Assembly (NCBI GenBank): GCA_964567665.1
Contig: CAZMNN010000014.1
Location: forward strand, 1 to 54,541
Length of the DNA stretch: 54,541 nucleotides
Reading direction: 5' to 3'
Source: UBA1731 sp964567665
GTDB lineage: Bacteria > Verrucomicrobiota > Kiritimatiellia > RFP12 > UBA1067
This document shows, in pieces, positions 23,732-33,313 of this stretch (its first letter is position 1; each line of letters begins with the position of its first letter). The position numbers and the translations under genes were made by a program. The notes below the pieces were generated by a model. It did no database searches, had not been told where the DNA came from, and saw only the letters and a list, made by a program, of their open reading frames with translations.

Positions 23732-25228
23732 TCACATGGCGATTCCGCCGCCGAGAGCCTTGTAGAGGCTTATCAGATCCTGTGAAATCTGTCCGCGTGA
23801 GATCGTCAAGGCCTCTTCGAGCGTCAACAGCGAACGCTGCGCATCGAGCACATTGTTGAAGTCCGAAAGTCCGTTCTTGTAGAGATCCTGAGAGATGTTC
23901 TCCGCATCCTTCGCCGCCTTCACCGCACCCTTGAGGGATTCGTAGCGGTGATACTGCTGCGTGTAGGCGGAGTACGCCGTACGAACTTCGCCAAAGGCCT
24001 TCTGGACTGTGTACTCGTAGTTGTACGCAGCCTCGTCCATAGCGGCCTCCTCGGCCTTCAGGTTCGCATACAGGTTTCCGCCCTGGAATATCGGCCATGA
24101 CACGGAAGGTCCGATCGAACCGTAGAGGGAATCGCGCTCAAGGAACTTCCTTGCGTGCACCGATTCAAGTCCGAGCGTACCGTTCAGGTAGAGCTTGGGG
24201 AAGAGGAGCGACTCGGACACACCGACGTGCGCAACCTGCGCGGCAAGGGCAAACTCCGCGGCGCGTACGTCCGGACGCGAACGGATCACGTTCAGCGGAA
24301 TGGTCGGCAGCCTCATCGGCTCGATGAGCCAGTCGCGTTCGGGGCGCACCTTGAGCTGGTCGTGCAAGGCGCCGGGCATCGTGCCGGCGAGGATCGCGAG
24401 CGCATCCATGAGCGACTCCTCCGTCGCAAGCAGGTTCGGGATTGTCGCCCGCGTCTGCTCGACGTTGTACTTGGCCTGATTGACGGCAAGCTCGTCGCCT
24501 ATGCCGGAATCAAGACGGCTCTTTAGAATGTCGTACGTCTCGGTCTGGAGCTTAAGGTTTGTGCGGGCGACGGCGAGACGCTCCTGGATCGTGCGCAGCT
24601 CAACGTACTGGCTGGCGATTTCGGACGAGAGCGAGACCCATGCGTCGGCAAGGCTGCAGTTCGCCTTTTCCATCAACGCCTCAGACTCCTCGATCTGTCT
24701 GCTCACACCGCCGAACACGTCAATCTCCCACGTCGCATCAAAGCCGGCCTTGAACACGTCACGGTGGAACCTGCCGGACTTCCCGTTCTTTCCGCCCTGC
24801 GAGCGCTCGACTTCGCCAATGCCAGTGATGTGCGGCAGAACATCCGACCACGATCCGGCGAGACGCCAGCGAGCCTGTTCAAGCCTCTGCTGGGCCATCA
24901 GGAAGGAGCGGTTGTTCGACACTGCGTTTTCAACGAGGCTGGAAAGCAGCTCATCGTTGAACTGACGCCACCAGCTGCGAATGTTCTCCGCCTTGAGGAG
25001 GACACGGGGGTCTTCGGCCTCACTCGCAGGCTTGAACTCGCCCGTGGCCGTGAAGTTCGTCGTCATCGGCCACCCGGCACCTGGCGCTTTCAACGCGGCA
25101 TCCTCGACATCGAACTCCGGGCTTTTGAAATCAGGCCCGACCGTCATCCACGAGGGGCGCATATCGACGCATCCGGCGGCGCACAGCGCCATTGCAGCGA
25201 GAAATGTTCCGTTCAACTTCATTTTCAA
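23732..25228 (-). CDS. oprM: RND efflux outer-membrane lipoprotein (NodT/OprM type)
   Basis: A 498-residue outer-membrane channel of the TolC/OprM superfamily, which forms the exit duct of a tripartite drug efflux pump. The signal peptide ends in a lipobox, ALCAAGC, so the mature protein is a lipoprotein. Typical blocks are WWRQFNDELLSSLVENAVSN, RLEQARWRLAGSW, PTIPLNVIRSRPDVRAAEFA and LDAQRSLLTLEEALTISRGQ. Length is normal. It is the last gene of the tetR-acrA-acrB-oprM operon and begins 13 bases after the acrB stop with GGAGATTG upstream. The symbol is by family. Confidence 0.93.
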   Translation of the reverse strand: MKMKLNGTFLAAMALCAAGCVDMRPSWMTVGPDFKSPEFDVEDAALKAPGAGWPMTTNFTATGEFKPASEAEDPRVLLKAENIRSWWRQFNDELLSSLVENAVSNNRSFLMAQQRLEQARWRLAGSWSDVLPHITGIGEVERSQGGKNGKSGRFHRDVFKAGFDATWEIDVFGGVSRQIEESEALMEKANCSLADAWVSLSSEIASQYVELRTIQERLAVARTNLKLQTETYDILKSRLDSGIGDELAVNQAKYNVEQTRATIPNLLATEESLMDALAILAGTMPGALHDQLKVRPERDWLIEPMRLPTIPLNVIRSRPDVRAAEFALAAQVAHVGVSESLLFPKLYLNGTLGLESVHARKFLERDSLYGSIGPSVSWPIFQGGNLYANLKAEEAAMDEAAYNYEYTVQKAFGEVRTAYSAYTQQYHRYESLKGAVKAAKDAENISQDLYKNGLSDFNNVLDAQRSLLTLEEALTISRGQISQDLISLYKALGGGIAM

Positions 25229-25241
25229 TCTCCGTTCTCAG

Positions 25242-28200
25242 TCACTTTGAATCTCTTGCCCTCGCCCGAAGAGTGCGACGGCGTGCGGCCGTCGCCGAAA
25301 TGTAGGCGAAAAAGCGTTTCGCGTGTTCACGCCACGTTTGGAAGAGGGCGTACAGACCCGGCACGAGCAGGATGCCGAACACCACAGAAGCAAGCATCCC
25401 GAAGAACTCCGTCACGCCGATCGCGTTGCGCGACGCCGCGCCGGCGCCTGTCGCAATCACCATCGGAAGTGCGCCGAGCAGCGTGGTGAGCGCCGTCATC
25501 AGCAGTGCGCGGAGACGTTCTCCCGCCGCAATGCCGGCCGCATCCACGATCGAGTACCCTTCGCCCTCGTGCTTGTCCTTCGCAAACTCGACGATGAGAA
25601 TCGCGTTCTTCGACGCAAGCCCGACGAGAAGCACGAGACCGAGCTGCGCGTACACGGACATCGAAATTCCGAAGAGCTTGAGACCGACAAGCGCACCAAG
25701 GACAGCCACGAAGATCGACAGCATCACCGGCATCGGAATCGTCCAGGACTCGTACTGCGCGACGAGGAACAGATATCCGAACAGAAGAGCAAGAAGGATC
25801 AACGGGCCGGTCGATCCGGCGTTGCGCTGCTCCTGGAACGTGATTCCGCCCCATTCATACGCAAATCCCTCCGGAAGCGTATCCGTCATCATCTCCTGGA
25901 TGAACTCGATGATCTCACCGGTGGCGACGCCAGCCATCGGCATCACGGTGATGTTCGCCGCCGGGAACATGTTGAAGCGCTGCATCGTGCGTGGCCCGAC
26001 TTCGCGGGTGAGAGTACCGAGCGAGCCGAGCGGAACCATGTTGCCGGTGTCGCTGCGCACGTAGAGGCGACCGATGGACTCAGGCGTGTCGCGCCCTTTC
26101 CAGTCTGCGCGTACGGTCACGCGGTTCACCTGGGTGCCGAGGTTGACGTCGTTCACGTAGCGGGAACCGAGATAGTTCTGCATCGTCTGGTAGGCCGTCG
26201 CGACAGGCACGTGGTACATCTCTGCCTTCGTGCGATCCATGTGGAAGCGCAGATGCGGGGTCTTCGACGTAAAGCCGGAGAACGCCGCAAGCACCTTCGG
26301 GTTGGCGTTGAGCTTGGCGAGCACCGCGCCCTGCACCTTCTCAAGCTCAGCCGGATCCGAGGATTCGGTGGACTGCAATCGGAGGTCGATTCCGGAGTTA
26401 GTTCCGAGACCGGGAATCGCCGGCGGAACGAACACTCGCCACGCAGGTTCCGGAATGGCGGCAAGCGCCATCTGGATGCGCGGCACCATGCCGGAGACGG
26501 CGTGCTGATCCTTGTTCGGACGCTTTGTCCAGTCGGTGAGATCCACTATGAGCATGGCCTGCGATTCACCGCGTCCGGCCGTCATGGACATTCCCTCAAC
26601 CGAAAGCACCGACTGCACTTCGGGGAACGTCTCCCTGAGAAGTCTGCTCGCCCTCAGCGCGACGTCGCGGGTGCGATCCATCGTTGTTCCCTCAGGCATC
26701 TCCAACGAGACGAACACCACGGACTGGTCTTCGTCCGGAAGGAACGAGGACTTCGTCGCGATGAACATCTGCACCGTAAGGAGTATCGACAGTACGAGAA
26801 GCATCAGCGAAAGGAATATGCGCCTCGCAAGAAACTTCGCAACGTTCACGAACATTCCCTTGAACGCATCAATGGAAGCGTTGAACCATGCGAACGGGCC
26901 GTGCCTGAACGGCTGCGCAGAGCCGAGCAGGAGCGAGCAGAGCGCGGGTGCGAGCGTTAGTGCGCAGACCGTGGAGAAGCACACTGCGGCGGAGAGCGTG
27001 ACCGAGAACTGCTGGTAGATGCGCCCGGTGATGCCGCTCATGAAGCCGACCGGCACGAAGATGCCGAGAAGGACGAGGGTCGTCGCGATGACTGCGCTCG
27101 TCACGTCGCTCATGGCCTGAATCGTCGCCTCCTTGGAGTTGAGGCCTCTCGTCTCGATGAGGTACTGCACACGCTCGACCACGACGATGCAGTCATCCAC
27201 CACCACACCGATGGACAGCACCAGTCCGAAGAGCGTGAGGATGTTGATGGAGTAGCCGAGCATCGCCATCACGATGAACGTCGCGGAGATGGATACCGGG
27301 ATCGTAAGGCACGGAACGAGCGTTGCCCTCCAGTCCTGCAGGAAGAGGTAGCACACGAACACGACGAGCGCGAACGTGATGAGAAGCGTTTCGACGATCT
27401 CCTTGATGCACATGCGCACGTATTCTGTGGCGTCGTACGGAAGAGTCCACTCAAGCCCCTCTGGAAACGACTTTTCGAGACGATCCATCGTGTCCATGAC
27501 CGCGTTCATCGTCTCGATGGCGTTCGCGCCAGGCGTCTGCTGAAGACCGATGAACACGGAGACCTCTCCGTTGAGCTGGCCGTCGAACGTGTAGTTCTCC
27601 TCGCCGATCTCCACGCGGGCGACGTCCTTTAGCTGCACCATGCCGCCGTTCTCGTCGCGGCGAACCACAATTTCGCCGAACTCTTCTGCCGTCATCAGGC
27701 GCCCTTTGGCGAGCACCGAATACGAGAACGCTCCGTACTTCTGGACAGGAGCCGAACCGACCACGCCGAGCGACGCCTGCACGTTCTGGGAGGAGACCGC
27801 CTGGATCACCTCCTCGGAGTTCATCTTCTGCGCAGCCATCCTGTCCGAATCCATCCATATGCGCACCGCCAGCTTCGGGCCGTACACCGTCGCCTCGCCG
27901 ACGCCGGGGATTCGCAGGAGAACCTGCTGGATGTTGTTGTAGATGTAGTTGGAGATCTCCATTCGCGAGATCTTGTGCGCCGCACCCTCTTTGGCGCGGA
28001 GTGCGATGAATCCGAGCTGGTCGGAACTCTGGGCGCGGACGCGGCCGCCAAGCTCCTTCGCTTCTGCCGGAAGCTTCGCCTCGGCGAGCGACAGGCGGTT
28101 CTGCACCTTCACCATGTCCATGTCGCGGTCGGACTCGACCTCGAAGGACACTGTGAGCGCGTAGTTGCCGTCGTCCGACGATTCGGAGTTCATGTATATC

Positions 28201-28466
28201 ATGTCGTCCACACCGTTGATTTCGTCCTCAAGCGGCGTGGCGATGGTGTTCATGACCTCGCGGGCGTTGGAGCCGGGATAGTTGTACGTCACCTTGATTT
28301 CAGGCGGCGTCACGTTCGGATATTGCGAAATGGGCAGGTTGAATATGCTCATCCATCCCGCTATGAGAAGCACGATGGAGATGACCATCGCAAAGCGCGG
28401 ACGTTCAACGAAGATTCGCGAGAACGTCTTTATCTTGTCGATGGATTCACGGATTGTCAGTTTCAC
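25242..28466 (-). CDS. acrB: RND multidrug efflux transporter (HAE1 family)
   Basis: A 1,074-residue inner-membrane proton-drug antiporter. It shows the first membrane helix with FVERPRFAMVISIVLLIAG and NLPISQYPNVTPPEIKVTY, the proton-relay region GLVLSIGVVVDDCIVVVE in TM4, and GLVLLVGLASKNAILIVEFA near the C-terminus. The duplicated AcrB fold with two large periplasmic loops is complete. The start overlaps the acrA stop by four bases (ATGA). It takes substrates from the periplasm and outer leaflet and passes them to the OprM-like channel. Substrate range cannot be told. Confidence 0.96.
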   Translation of the reverse strand: MKLTIRESIDKIKTFSRIFVERPRFAMVISIVLLIAGWMSIFNLPISQYPNVTPPEIKVTYNYPGSNAREVMNTIATPLEDEINGVDDMIYMNSESSDDGNYALTVSFEVESDRDMDMVKVQNRLSLAEAKLPAEAKELGGRVRAQSSDQLGFIALRAKEGAAHKISRMEISNYIYNNIQQVLLRIPGVGEATVYGPKLAVRIWMDSDRMAAQKMNSEEVIQAVSSQNVQASLGVVGSAPVQKYGAFSYSVLAKGRLMTAEEFGEIVVRRDENGGMVQLKDVARVEIGEENYTFDGQLNGEVSVFIGLQQTPGANAIETMNAVMDTMDRLEKSFPEGLEWTLPYDATEYVRMCIKEIVETLLITFALVVFVCYLFLQDWRATLVPCLTIPVSISATFIVMAMLGYSINILTLFGLVLSIGVVVDDCIVVVERVQYLIETRGLNSKEATIQAMSDVTSAVIATTLVLLGIFVPVGFMSGITGRIYQQFSVTLSAAVCFSTVCALTLAPALCSLLLGSAQPFRHGPFAWFNASIDAFKGMFVNVAKFLARRIFLSLMLLVLSILLTVQMFIATKSSFLPDEDQSVVFVSLEMPEGTTMDRTRDVALRASRLLRETFPEVQSVLSVEGMSMTAGRGESQAMLIVDLTDWTKRPNKDQHAVSGMVPRIQMALAAIPEPAWRVFVPPAIPGLGTNSGIDLRLQSTESSDPAELEKVQGAVLAKLNANPKVLAAFSGFTSKTPHLRFHMDRTKAEMYHVPVATAYQTMQNYLGSRYVNDVNLGTQVNRVTVRADWKGRDTPESIGRLYVRSDTGNMVPLGSLGTLTREVGPRTMQRFNMFPAANITVMPMAGVATGEIIEFIQEMMTDTLPEGFAYEWGGITFQEQRNAGSTGPLILLALLFGYLFLVAQYESWTIPMPVMLSIFVAVLGALVGLKLFGISMSVYAQLGLVLLVGLASKNAILIVEFAKDKHEGEGYSIVDAAGIAAGERLRALLMTALTTLLGALPMVIATGAGAASRNAIGVTEFFGMLASVVFGILLVPGLYALFQTWREHAKRFFAYISATAARRRTLRARARDSK

Positions 28467-29704
28467 TTCGAGTTCTCCTTCTGGAGTTCGTCAAAGGACT
28501 TGTGGTTGGGATTGTTCTCGTGGTTGGACGTCTGCACGGCCAGCTTCACGACCGCACCTTCCCTGAGCTTGGATACTCCGGCTGTGATGACCGTCTCGCC
28601 CTCCTCAAGTCCCTGTATCACCGGCACCCATCCCTCGAACATCTCAAGCGTCTTGACGGTGCGGGCATGAACCTGCGAATTCGCATCCACCACCCACACG
28701 GCCACATTGCCGCCGGAGAGGTCGAATATCGCGGTCTGCGGCACGGACGGATATTTCGGCGGGATGTGCGAATCCATGAGCAGATTCACGTATGTGTTGG
28801 GAACGAGGAAGCGGTCGGGGTTGGGGAATGTCATGCGCATGACGATTGTGGCCGTAGATTCGCTCATCGTGTTGTCGTCGAACGCGAACTTGCCCTCCGC
28901 ACCGTAGAGCTTTCCGTCCGGAAGGACGATGCGGGTGCGCCTGTCGACGTTGCGCCCCTCCTTCATCGCTTCGCGCCACGCAAGATACTGGCGGTCGGTC
29001 AGCGGGAAGCTCACGCGCATCGGATCGATCTGGACGATGTGCGCAAGTGCGCCCTTGGACGGCGCAACATAGTCGCCGATGTGGGCGGACGTCTTGCCGA
29101 TCTGCCCATCTATCGGAGCAATCACCTTCGCCTTCTTGAGGTCGTATTCGGCAACGACGAGATTCGCCTTTGCCTGAAGAACTGCCGCCGCCGCGCTCTC
29201 GGCGCCGGCCTCGGCGTTGTCGCGCTCAAGCTGCGTGATGCCTCGGGCATCGGCGGAGAGCATTCGCTTGTAGTAGCGAGCCGCACGGCGCTCCTCAGCC
29301 TGCGCGGCTTCGAGATCGGCCTTGCGCTGGTTCACGACGGCCTGGTAGCGTTCGTCATCGAGAACGTACAGCGTCTGTCCGGCCTTGACGACATCGCCCT
29401 CCTTGAAGAGGATTTCCTTGATGTAGCCATCGACCTGCGGAAGAAGCGCCACTTCCTGAAGCGGCTCGGCATGGGCTACGAACTTCTCCGGAAGGTTGTA
29501 CGCCCGCATCTGGACGTTTGTCGCGGCTACCGTCACCTCGGCCGGTCCGGCGGCATGGGCTTTGCCGTCCCCCTTGTCCGCCATCGATCCGTAGAGACCG
29601 CTGCAGACCCAGCCTGCGGCCAGACACACCGCACCGAGTACGACCTGCCCGATGACGGCGCCGATTGCGCTGCCCTTGTTCGTTTCTTCCTGTTTCTTTT
29701 CCAT
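28463..29704 (-). CDS. acrA: RND periplasmic adaptor (membrane fusion protein)
   Basis: A 413-residue adaptor linking pump and outer-membrane channel. After an N-terminal membrane anchor (GAVIGQVVLGAVCLAAGWV) it has the lipoyl half-motifs EVALLPQVDGYIKEILFKEG and VIAPIDGQIGKTSAHIGDYV on each side of an alpha hairpin (about 120-190), then beta-barrel and membrane-proximal regions. There is no lipobox, so it is anchored by the helix rather than by lipid. An AAGGAAG site precedes the ATG. It begins 32 bases after the tetR stop with no visible promoter between, so the regulator and pump are one transcript. Confidence 0.94.
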   Translation of the reverse strand: MEKKQEETNKGSAIGAVIGQVVLGAVCLAAGWVCSGLYGSMADKGDGKAHAAGPAEVTVAATNVQMRAYNLPEKFVAHAEPLQEVALLPQVDGYIKEILFKEGDVVKAGQTLYVLDDERYQAVVNQRKADLEAAQAEERRAARYYKRMLSADARGITQLERDNAEAGAESAAAAVLQAKANLVVAEYDLKKAKVIAPIDGQIGKTSAHIGDYVAPSKGALAHIVQIDPMRVSFPLTDRQYLAWREAMKEGRNVDRRTRIVLPDGKLYGAEGKFAFDDNTMSESTATIVMRMTFPNPDRFLVPNTYVNLLMDSHIPPKYPSVPQTAIFDLSGGNVAVWVVDANSQVHARTVKTLEMFEGWVPVIQGLEEGETVITAGVSKLREGAVVKLAVQTSNHENNPNHKSFDELQKENSK

Positions 29705-29736
29705 GATTTTCTTCCTTAGTTAAGACAAAATTGACG

Positions 29737-30432
29737 TCATGCCCTCTTCAATGAACCAGCGGCCGCAGACACCCAACTCAGGCTCTGCGCACCACCTTCG
29801 CATATGGAGTTCCAAACCGCTTCGTACGACTTCTTGAGCGTATCCACAAGATTACATTCAAGAAAATGCTCTATGCAGCTCTGCACAAGCCCATCCCATA
29901 TCGCCATGCACACCGTCGCGACCTGAAGCGCATCGACGCCCTTCCTCGCCCGGCCGGCGCGGATGTCGTTCTCCACTGCGCACCTGAACGCCTGCAGAGG
30001 TCCGAACCTGTCGTTGGTGAGCAGATTCTCACGAACCTTGGCCATCGATGTGTCGAACCACCGCATCTGGCATTTCATGAGCATGAAGAACTGCGATATC
30101 CTGCGGTCTCCCACGACCTTCTCCGCATCCCGCACCATCAGATCGGCCACGGCGTTGAACGTAAGCTCCGATACGGCAATGCCCTGCCCGTCCGGCGACT
30201 TGAACGCGGAGAACTGCCTCTCGAACGTCTCGAACATCTCGTCGATGAGAGCCATCAGCAGAGCCTCCTTCGACTTGAAATGCCAATACACCGCCCCCTT
30301 CGTCAAACGAAGCCGCGCTGCGATGTCGTTGAACGTCGTGTGGTCGTAGCCCTGCTTGGCAAAAAGCGAAAGCGCACTCGCAAGAATGCGCGTACGCGTC
30401 TTTTCAGCCTCTTCTTTTGTCCGTCTCGCCAT
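29737..30432 (-). CDS. TetR/AcrR-family repressor of the efflux operon
   Basis: A 231-residue regulator. The N-terminal helix-turn-helix is typical of AcrR-like proteins: EKTRTRILASALSLFAKQGY, TTFNDIAARLRLTKGAVYWH and FKSKEALLMALIDEMFE. The remainder is the ligand-binding helical domain. I placed the start at the ATG at 30432 because the family begins there and the promoter (30457-30485) lies just upstream; the frame extends further but would cross that promoter. It is first in the efflux operon, so it probably represses itself and the pump until an inducing compound binds. Confidence 0.93.
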   Translation of the reverse strand: MARRTKEEAEKTRTRILASALSLFAKQGYDHTTFNDIAARLRLTKGAVYWHFKSKEALLMALIDEMFETFERQFSAFKSPDGQGIAVSELTFNAVADLMVRDAEKVVGDRRISQFFMLMKCQMRWFDTSMAKVRENLLTNDRFGPLQAFRCAVENDIRAGRARKGVDALQVATVCMAIWDGLVQSCIEHFLECNLVDTLKKSYEAVWNSICEGGAQSLSWVSAAAGSLKRA

Positions 30433-30456
30433 TACGTCCTCAAAAAACAGGCGCAG

Positions 30457-30485
30457 ATTATAATACATTCCGGTAGGTATGTCAA
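30457..30485 (-). promoter_or_regulatory. Consensus promoter with palindromic operator in its spacer
   Basis: Minus strand TTGACA (30485-30480), 17 bases, TATAAT (30462-30457): a full sigma-70 consensus. The spacer and -35 edge are filled by the imperfect palindrome ACATACCTACCGGAATGT (30482-30465), the form of an AcrR-type operator. A TetR dimer bound here would block polymerase, so the operon is likely autorepressed. Confidence 0.75.
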
Positions 30486-30486
30486 C

Positions 30487-30529
30487 GGGGCTGACAAGCC
30501 CGGCGGCCGGATGTGCATCCGGCCGCCGG
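30487..30529 (-). terminator. Tandem GC-rich hairpins after the SMP-30 gene
   Basis: A 14-bp perfect stem with a two-base loop at 30500-30529 (CGGCGGCCGGATG with its complement) is followed by a smaller GGGCT/AGCCC hairpin at 30488-30501. They lie between the end of the gene at 30551 and the tetR promoter. There is no T tract, so termination efficiency is uncertain. Confidence 0.45.
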
Positions 30530-30550
30530 TTGCTTCGATATTCCGCATCT

Positions 30551-31489
30551 TCAGCGGGCGAGCGGAAGCAGCTCAAGCGTAGTGCCGCCGTAGTTGGATA
30601 CGCAGAGGAAACCCTTCCACACGCACGGTTCGCTCGGACGCACAAACCCGCCCTTGCGGATCACGCTGAACCTGCCGGAAGCCGATATCATCTCAGCCGC
30701 ATCGCCGCGCATATCGGCGATGTAGACGTTGTTCTCCGCATCGACGCACATCCCGTCGGGCGTCACGGACTCCCCTCCGGCGTGAACAATCTCTTCGCTC
30801 TTCACTATCCGTCCGTCCGCACCGGGCGTAAGCCTCCATACGCGGCCATCGCCATAGTTGCCGGTGTAGATGATTCCGTTCGCATCCACCGCAACGCCGT
30901 TCAGTCCGCCGCGTATGGCCGGATTGCGCGTGACGTCCGAGAAGACGCACTGCGCATCGGACGGTGAGTTGCCCACGCGCACGTTGCGGTCAGTCGAATC
31001 GAACATGTAAAGTCCACTCGACGCCGCACCGTCGCCGCGCTTTACGCCGTACAGGAACGCCTGCGTCATGTAGACCTTGCCGTTGAGATACTTAACCCCG
31101 TTTGCGTTGTCGAGACCGACGGCCACCGCTTCGCATCTGTCAATCTTGTCATCCTTGAACGTAATGCGAAGGAGGCGCCCCTTCGAATCCTTCTGGTTGT
31201 CGCATACGTACAGTTCACCGGACGGCCCAAAGCATATCCCCATCGGCGATGCATATCCGGTCTCCGGACACGGCGGCACGTCAAACCACTTCACAGGTGC
31301 GGAATCGGGAGATTCCATCCTGAACACCGCCCCCGGCTGCCTGCGGTCGTTGTTTGGCGCGGCGATGATGAGCCTGCCGCGTGAATCCACGCACAATCCG
31401 TCCGGCGTTGTGCACGACGGCGGCATCTGGACGGTCTTGGCTCCTGCGGTGAACGCCGCGAGACAGACGATACTTAGGGACATTTTCAT
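30551..31489 (-). CDS. Secreted SMP-30/gluconolactonase-like beta-propeller protein
   Basis: A 312-residue protein with a signal peptide and repeating beta-propeller blades: TPDGLCVDSRGRLIIAAPNN, ASPMGICFGPSGELYVCDNQ, NGVAVDANGIIYTGNYGDG and TPDGMCVDAENNVYIADMRG. These match the SMP-30/LRE family, calcium-dependent lactonases or sugar-binding propellers. The pattern D-x-x-x-N-x-(I/V)-Y is repeated at least four times. An AAAGGAAA site precedes the ATG at 31489. It appears to be a single-gene unit. Whether it is an enzyme or a binding protein cannot be told. Confidence 0.78.
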   Translation of the reverse strand: MKMSLSIVCLAAFTAGAKTVQMPPSCTTPDGLCVDSRGRLIIAAPNNDRRQPGAVFRMESPDSAPVKWFDVPPCPETGYASPMGICFGPSGELYVCDNQKDSKGRLLRITFKDDKIDRCEAVAVGLDNANGVKYLNGKVYMTQAFLYGVKRGDGAASSGLYMFDSTDRNVRVGNSPSDAQCVFSDVTRNPAIRGGLNGVAVDANGIIYTGNYGDGRVWRLTPGADGRIVKSEEIVHAGGESVTPDGMCVDAENNVYIADMRGDAAEMISASGRFSVIRKGGFVRPSEPCVWKGFLCVSNYGGTTLELLPLAR

Positions 31490-31574
31490 CGGTAGGTTTC
31501 CTTTCCTGTCTTGTTGCTGTGCTTGTCAATCATGTTTGCGGATGTCAAAAGCGACGCCGTCCGTTCATCCGACA

Positions 31575-32486
31575 CTACCGCAATGCCCCACGCGAGGCCA
31601 GTTCGCGGAAAAACATCCTCAGATAGTCAGGGGTGAACGCGGAGCCGTGCGGAAAGCGGTATAGGCCTGGCAGGTCGGCGGCAAGCGGCGATGAGACGTC
31701 AAGCGGCTCCCTGCGGAACACGTCAAGGAACGCAGCCGCAATCCTGCGGCGTTTCAGCGCTTCGGCGAGGTCGTTTTCGACAACGGCGTTTCCGCGCCCG
31801 ATGTTGATCAGCACCGCACTGCGCTTCATCCTGCGCAGGAGCGCGGCGTCGACGATGCCGTCCGTGCCGGTGTCGGAAGGCAATGCGCATATCAGCCAAT
31901 CCGCATCTGCAACGGCAGAACGCAGTTCGGCGAAGTTGCCGCGCCTTATGCCTGCAACCGATACCCCCAGGGCCTCAAGCCTCTTCCCGACTGCGCCGCC
32001 GATGCGTCCGTAGCCGAGTATGACGGCTTTCGTCCCGGCAAGGGAAAAGCACCGTTCACCAAGTTCAGTCCGCCGCCAAAGATTGCCGTCATCGCCAGAC
32101 CTTTGCCAGTCGTACGCCGGATACAGCCCACGACACCACGCAAGCATGTAGGCGAGAACCGTTTCGCTCATCACCTGACCATGAAATTCGCCGTGGTATT
32201 TCGTCACGCCGACGGGAAGTTCGGCATCGGTCGGCATAAGTTCCCGCCCGGCGCCCGGTGTAGCCAGGACGCGCAGATTCTGCGCGGACGAAAACCACTC
32301 CTTGTGAAACTCCCAGCATATGGCGTGCGTCGCAAGCGGAAGCTCTTTCAGGAACGCACGGCCGGAACGCACAACCCGCACCTCGTGACGTCCAACCAGA
32401 GACTGAAAGAACGCCTTGTCGGCGGCGCACAGCCTAAACGGACGCTCAGGCCAGTTGAGCCAGATCAGATAGCGGCGGCTTTTCAT
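31575..32486 (-). CDS. D-2-hydroxyacid dehydrogenase family protein
   Basis: A 303-residue NAD-dependent dehydrogenase of the phosphoglycerate/D-lactate dehydrogenase superfamily. The Rossmann motif is GYGRIGGAVGKRLEALG in VILGYGRIGGAV, and the catalytic region contains INIGRGNAVVE, DVFRREPL and RFPHGSAFTPDY. The usual catalytic set Arg-Glu-His is present or nearly so, although the His segment differs from the common HxxG/A form. The start ATG at 32486 overlaps the stop of plsC (ATGA). It is the last gene of a three-gene operon with plsC and a coiled-coil protein. Substrate unknown. Confidence 0.82.
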   Translation of the reverse strand: MKSRRYLIWLNWPERPFRLCAADKAFFQSLVGRHEVRVVRSGRAFLKELPLATHAICWEFHKEWFSSAQNLRVLATPGAGRELMPTDAELPVGVTKYHGEFHGQVMSETVLAYMLAWCRGLYPAYDWQRSGDDGNLWRRTELGERCFSLAGTKAVILGYGRIGGAVGKRLEALGVSVAGIRRGNFAELRSAVADADWLICALPSDTGTDGIVDAALLRRMKRSAVLINIGRGNAVVENDLAEALKRRRIAAAFLDVFRREPLDVSSPLAADLPGLYRFPHGSAFTPDYLRMFFRELASRGALR

Positions 32487-33313
32487 CCCTCAGTCGGAAG
32501 CCCCCATTCGTCCAGCTGCGCCTTGATCCAATCGAACACCTTCTGATGCATCTCCTTGGCCGTGCCGGTGATTGGCGGGCCGCACCGGAGACGTATGTCC
32601 TTCGACGGATCGACAGTGCCGAAATCCTTGAGCCATCCCCAGCCGTCGGGACGGGTCGGTTCGCAGTCCGTCTTGACGGCAATCGGAATCACCGGCACCC
32701 CCGCCTTCTCCGCAAGCTTCGCACCAATGGAGGAATACAGCCTGCGGGAGAACACGCGCTCTCGCGATCCCTGCGGGAATATCAATATCGAATGTCCTTC
32801 CTTTATGCGGGCCACGCCCTCCCTGAACACCTGCATCAGATCCTCTCGCGGAGACTTGCGTCCAAGCGGGATAAGCCCCATGTGCGCGGCGGCGCGTTTC
32901 AGCGCCGGCAGACGCGACAGCGACGCCTTCACGAATATGTTGAACGGCCCATACGTCAGAAGCACCGGCGGGAGCATGATCGTCTCAAGGGTGGACATGT
33001 GGTTGCAGAGATATACGACCGGCCCTTTGCAGCCGTTCCTGCTCTCCCATCCGTCGGCTGTCACCTTTATGCCGAAGCGTTCAGCCTTCTGATGTGCCTT
33101 GAAGCAGCACCGCGCCCACAGCTCCGTCGTAAGCGACCTGAAGAACTCGCGCACCGCGCAGTACGGGAACACGAAGAATACGCTCATGGTGAAGCTGAAC
33201 GTCGTCCAGCGTCCCTTTTTTCTCCGGACAGGCGCCAGCGCGTCCGGCCCAGACGAATAACCGCCTGTCTTGAGCAGGGAGTCCCTAAATTCACTCAGCG
33301 TTGTCCGTTTCAC
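32483..33313 (-). CDS. plsC: 1-acylglycerol-3-phosphate acyltransferase (PlsC family)
   Basis: A 276-residue membrane-associated acyltransferase that makes phosphatidic acid. The catalytic motif HX4(D/E) appears as NHMSTLE, and the glycerol-phosphate motif as FPQGSRERVF; ANVFVKAS-like and PVIPIAVKTDCE blocks follow. An N-terminal hydrophobic stretch (TTFSFTMSVFFVFPYCAVREF) sits before the motif. I chose the GTG at 33313 because AGGAGG lies 6 bases upstream; a start at 33328 is also possible. The gene overlaps the end of the preceding coiled-coil gene by 23 bases and the dehydrogenase start by four. Confidence 0.88.
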   Translation of the reverse strand: MKRTTLSEFRDSLLKTGGYSSGPDALAPVRRKKGRWTTFSFTMSVFFVFPYCAVREFFRSLTTELWARCCFKAHQKAERFGIKVTADGWESRNGCKGPVVYLCNHMSTLETIMLPPVLLTYGPFNIFVKASLSRLPALKRAAAHMGLIPLGRKSPREDLMQVFREGVARIKEGHSILIFPQGSRERVFSRRLYSSIGAKLAEKAGVPVIPIAVKTDCEPTRPDGWGWLKDFGTVDPSKDIRLRCGPPITGTAKEMHQKVFDWIKAQLDEWGLPTEG

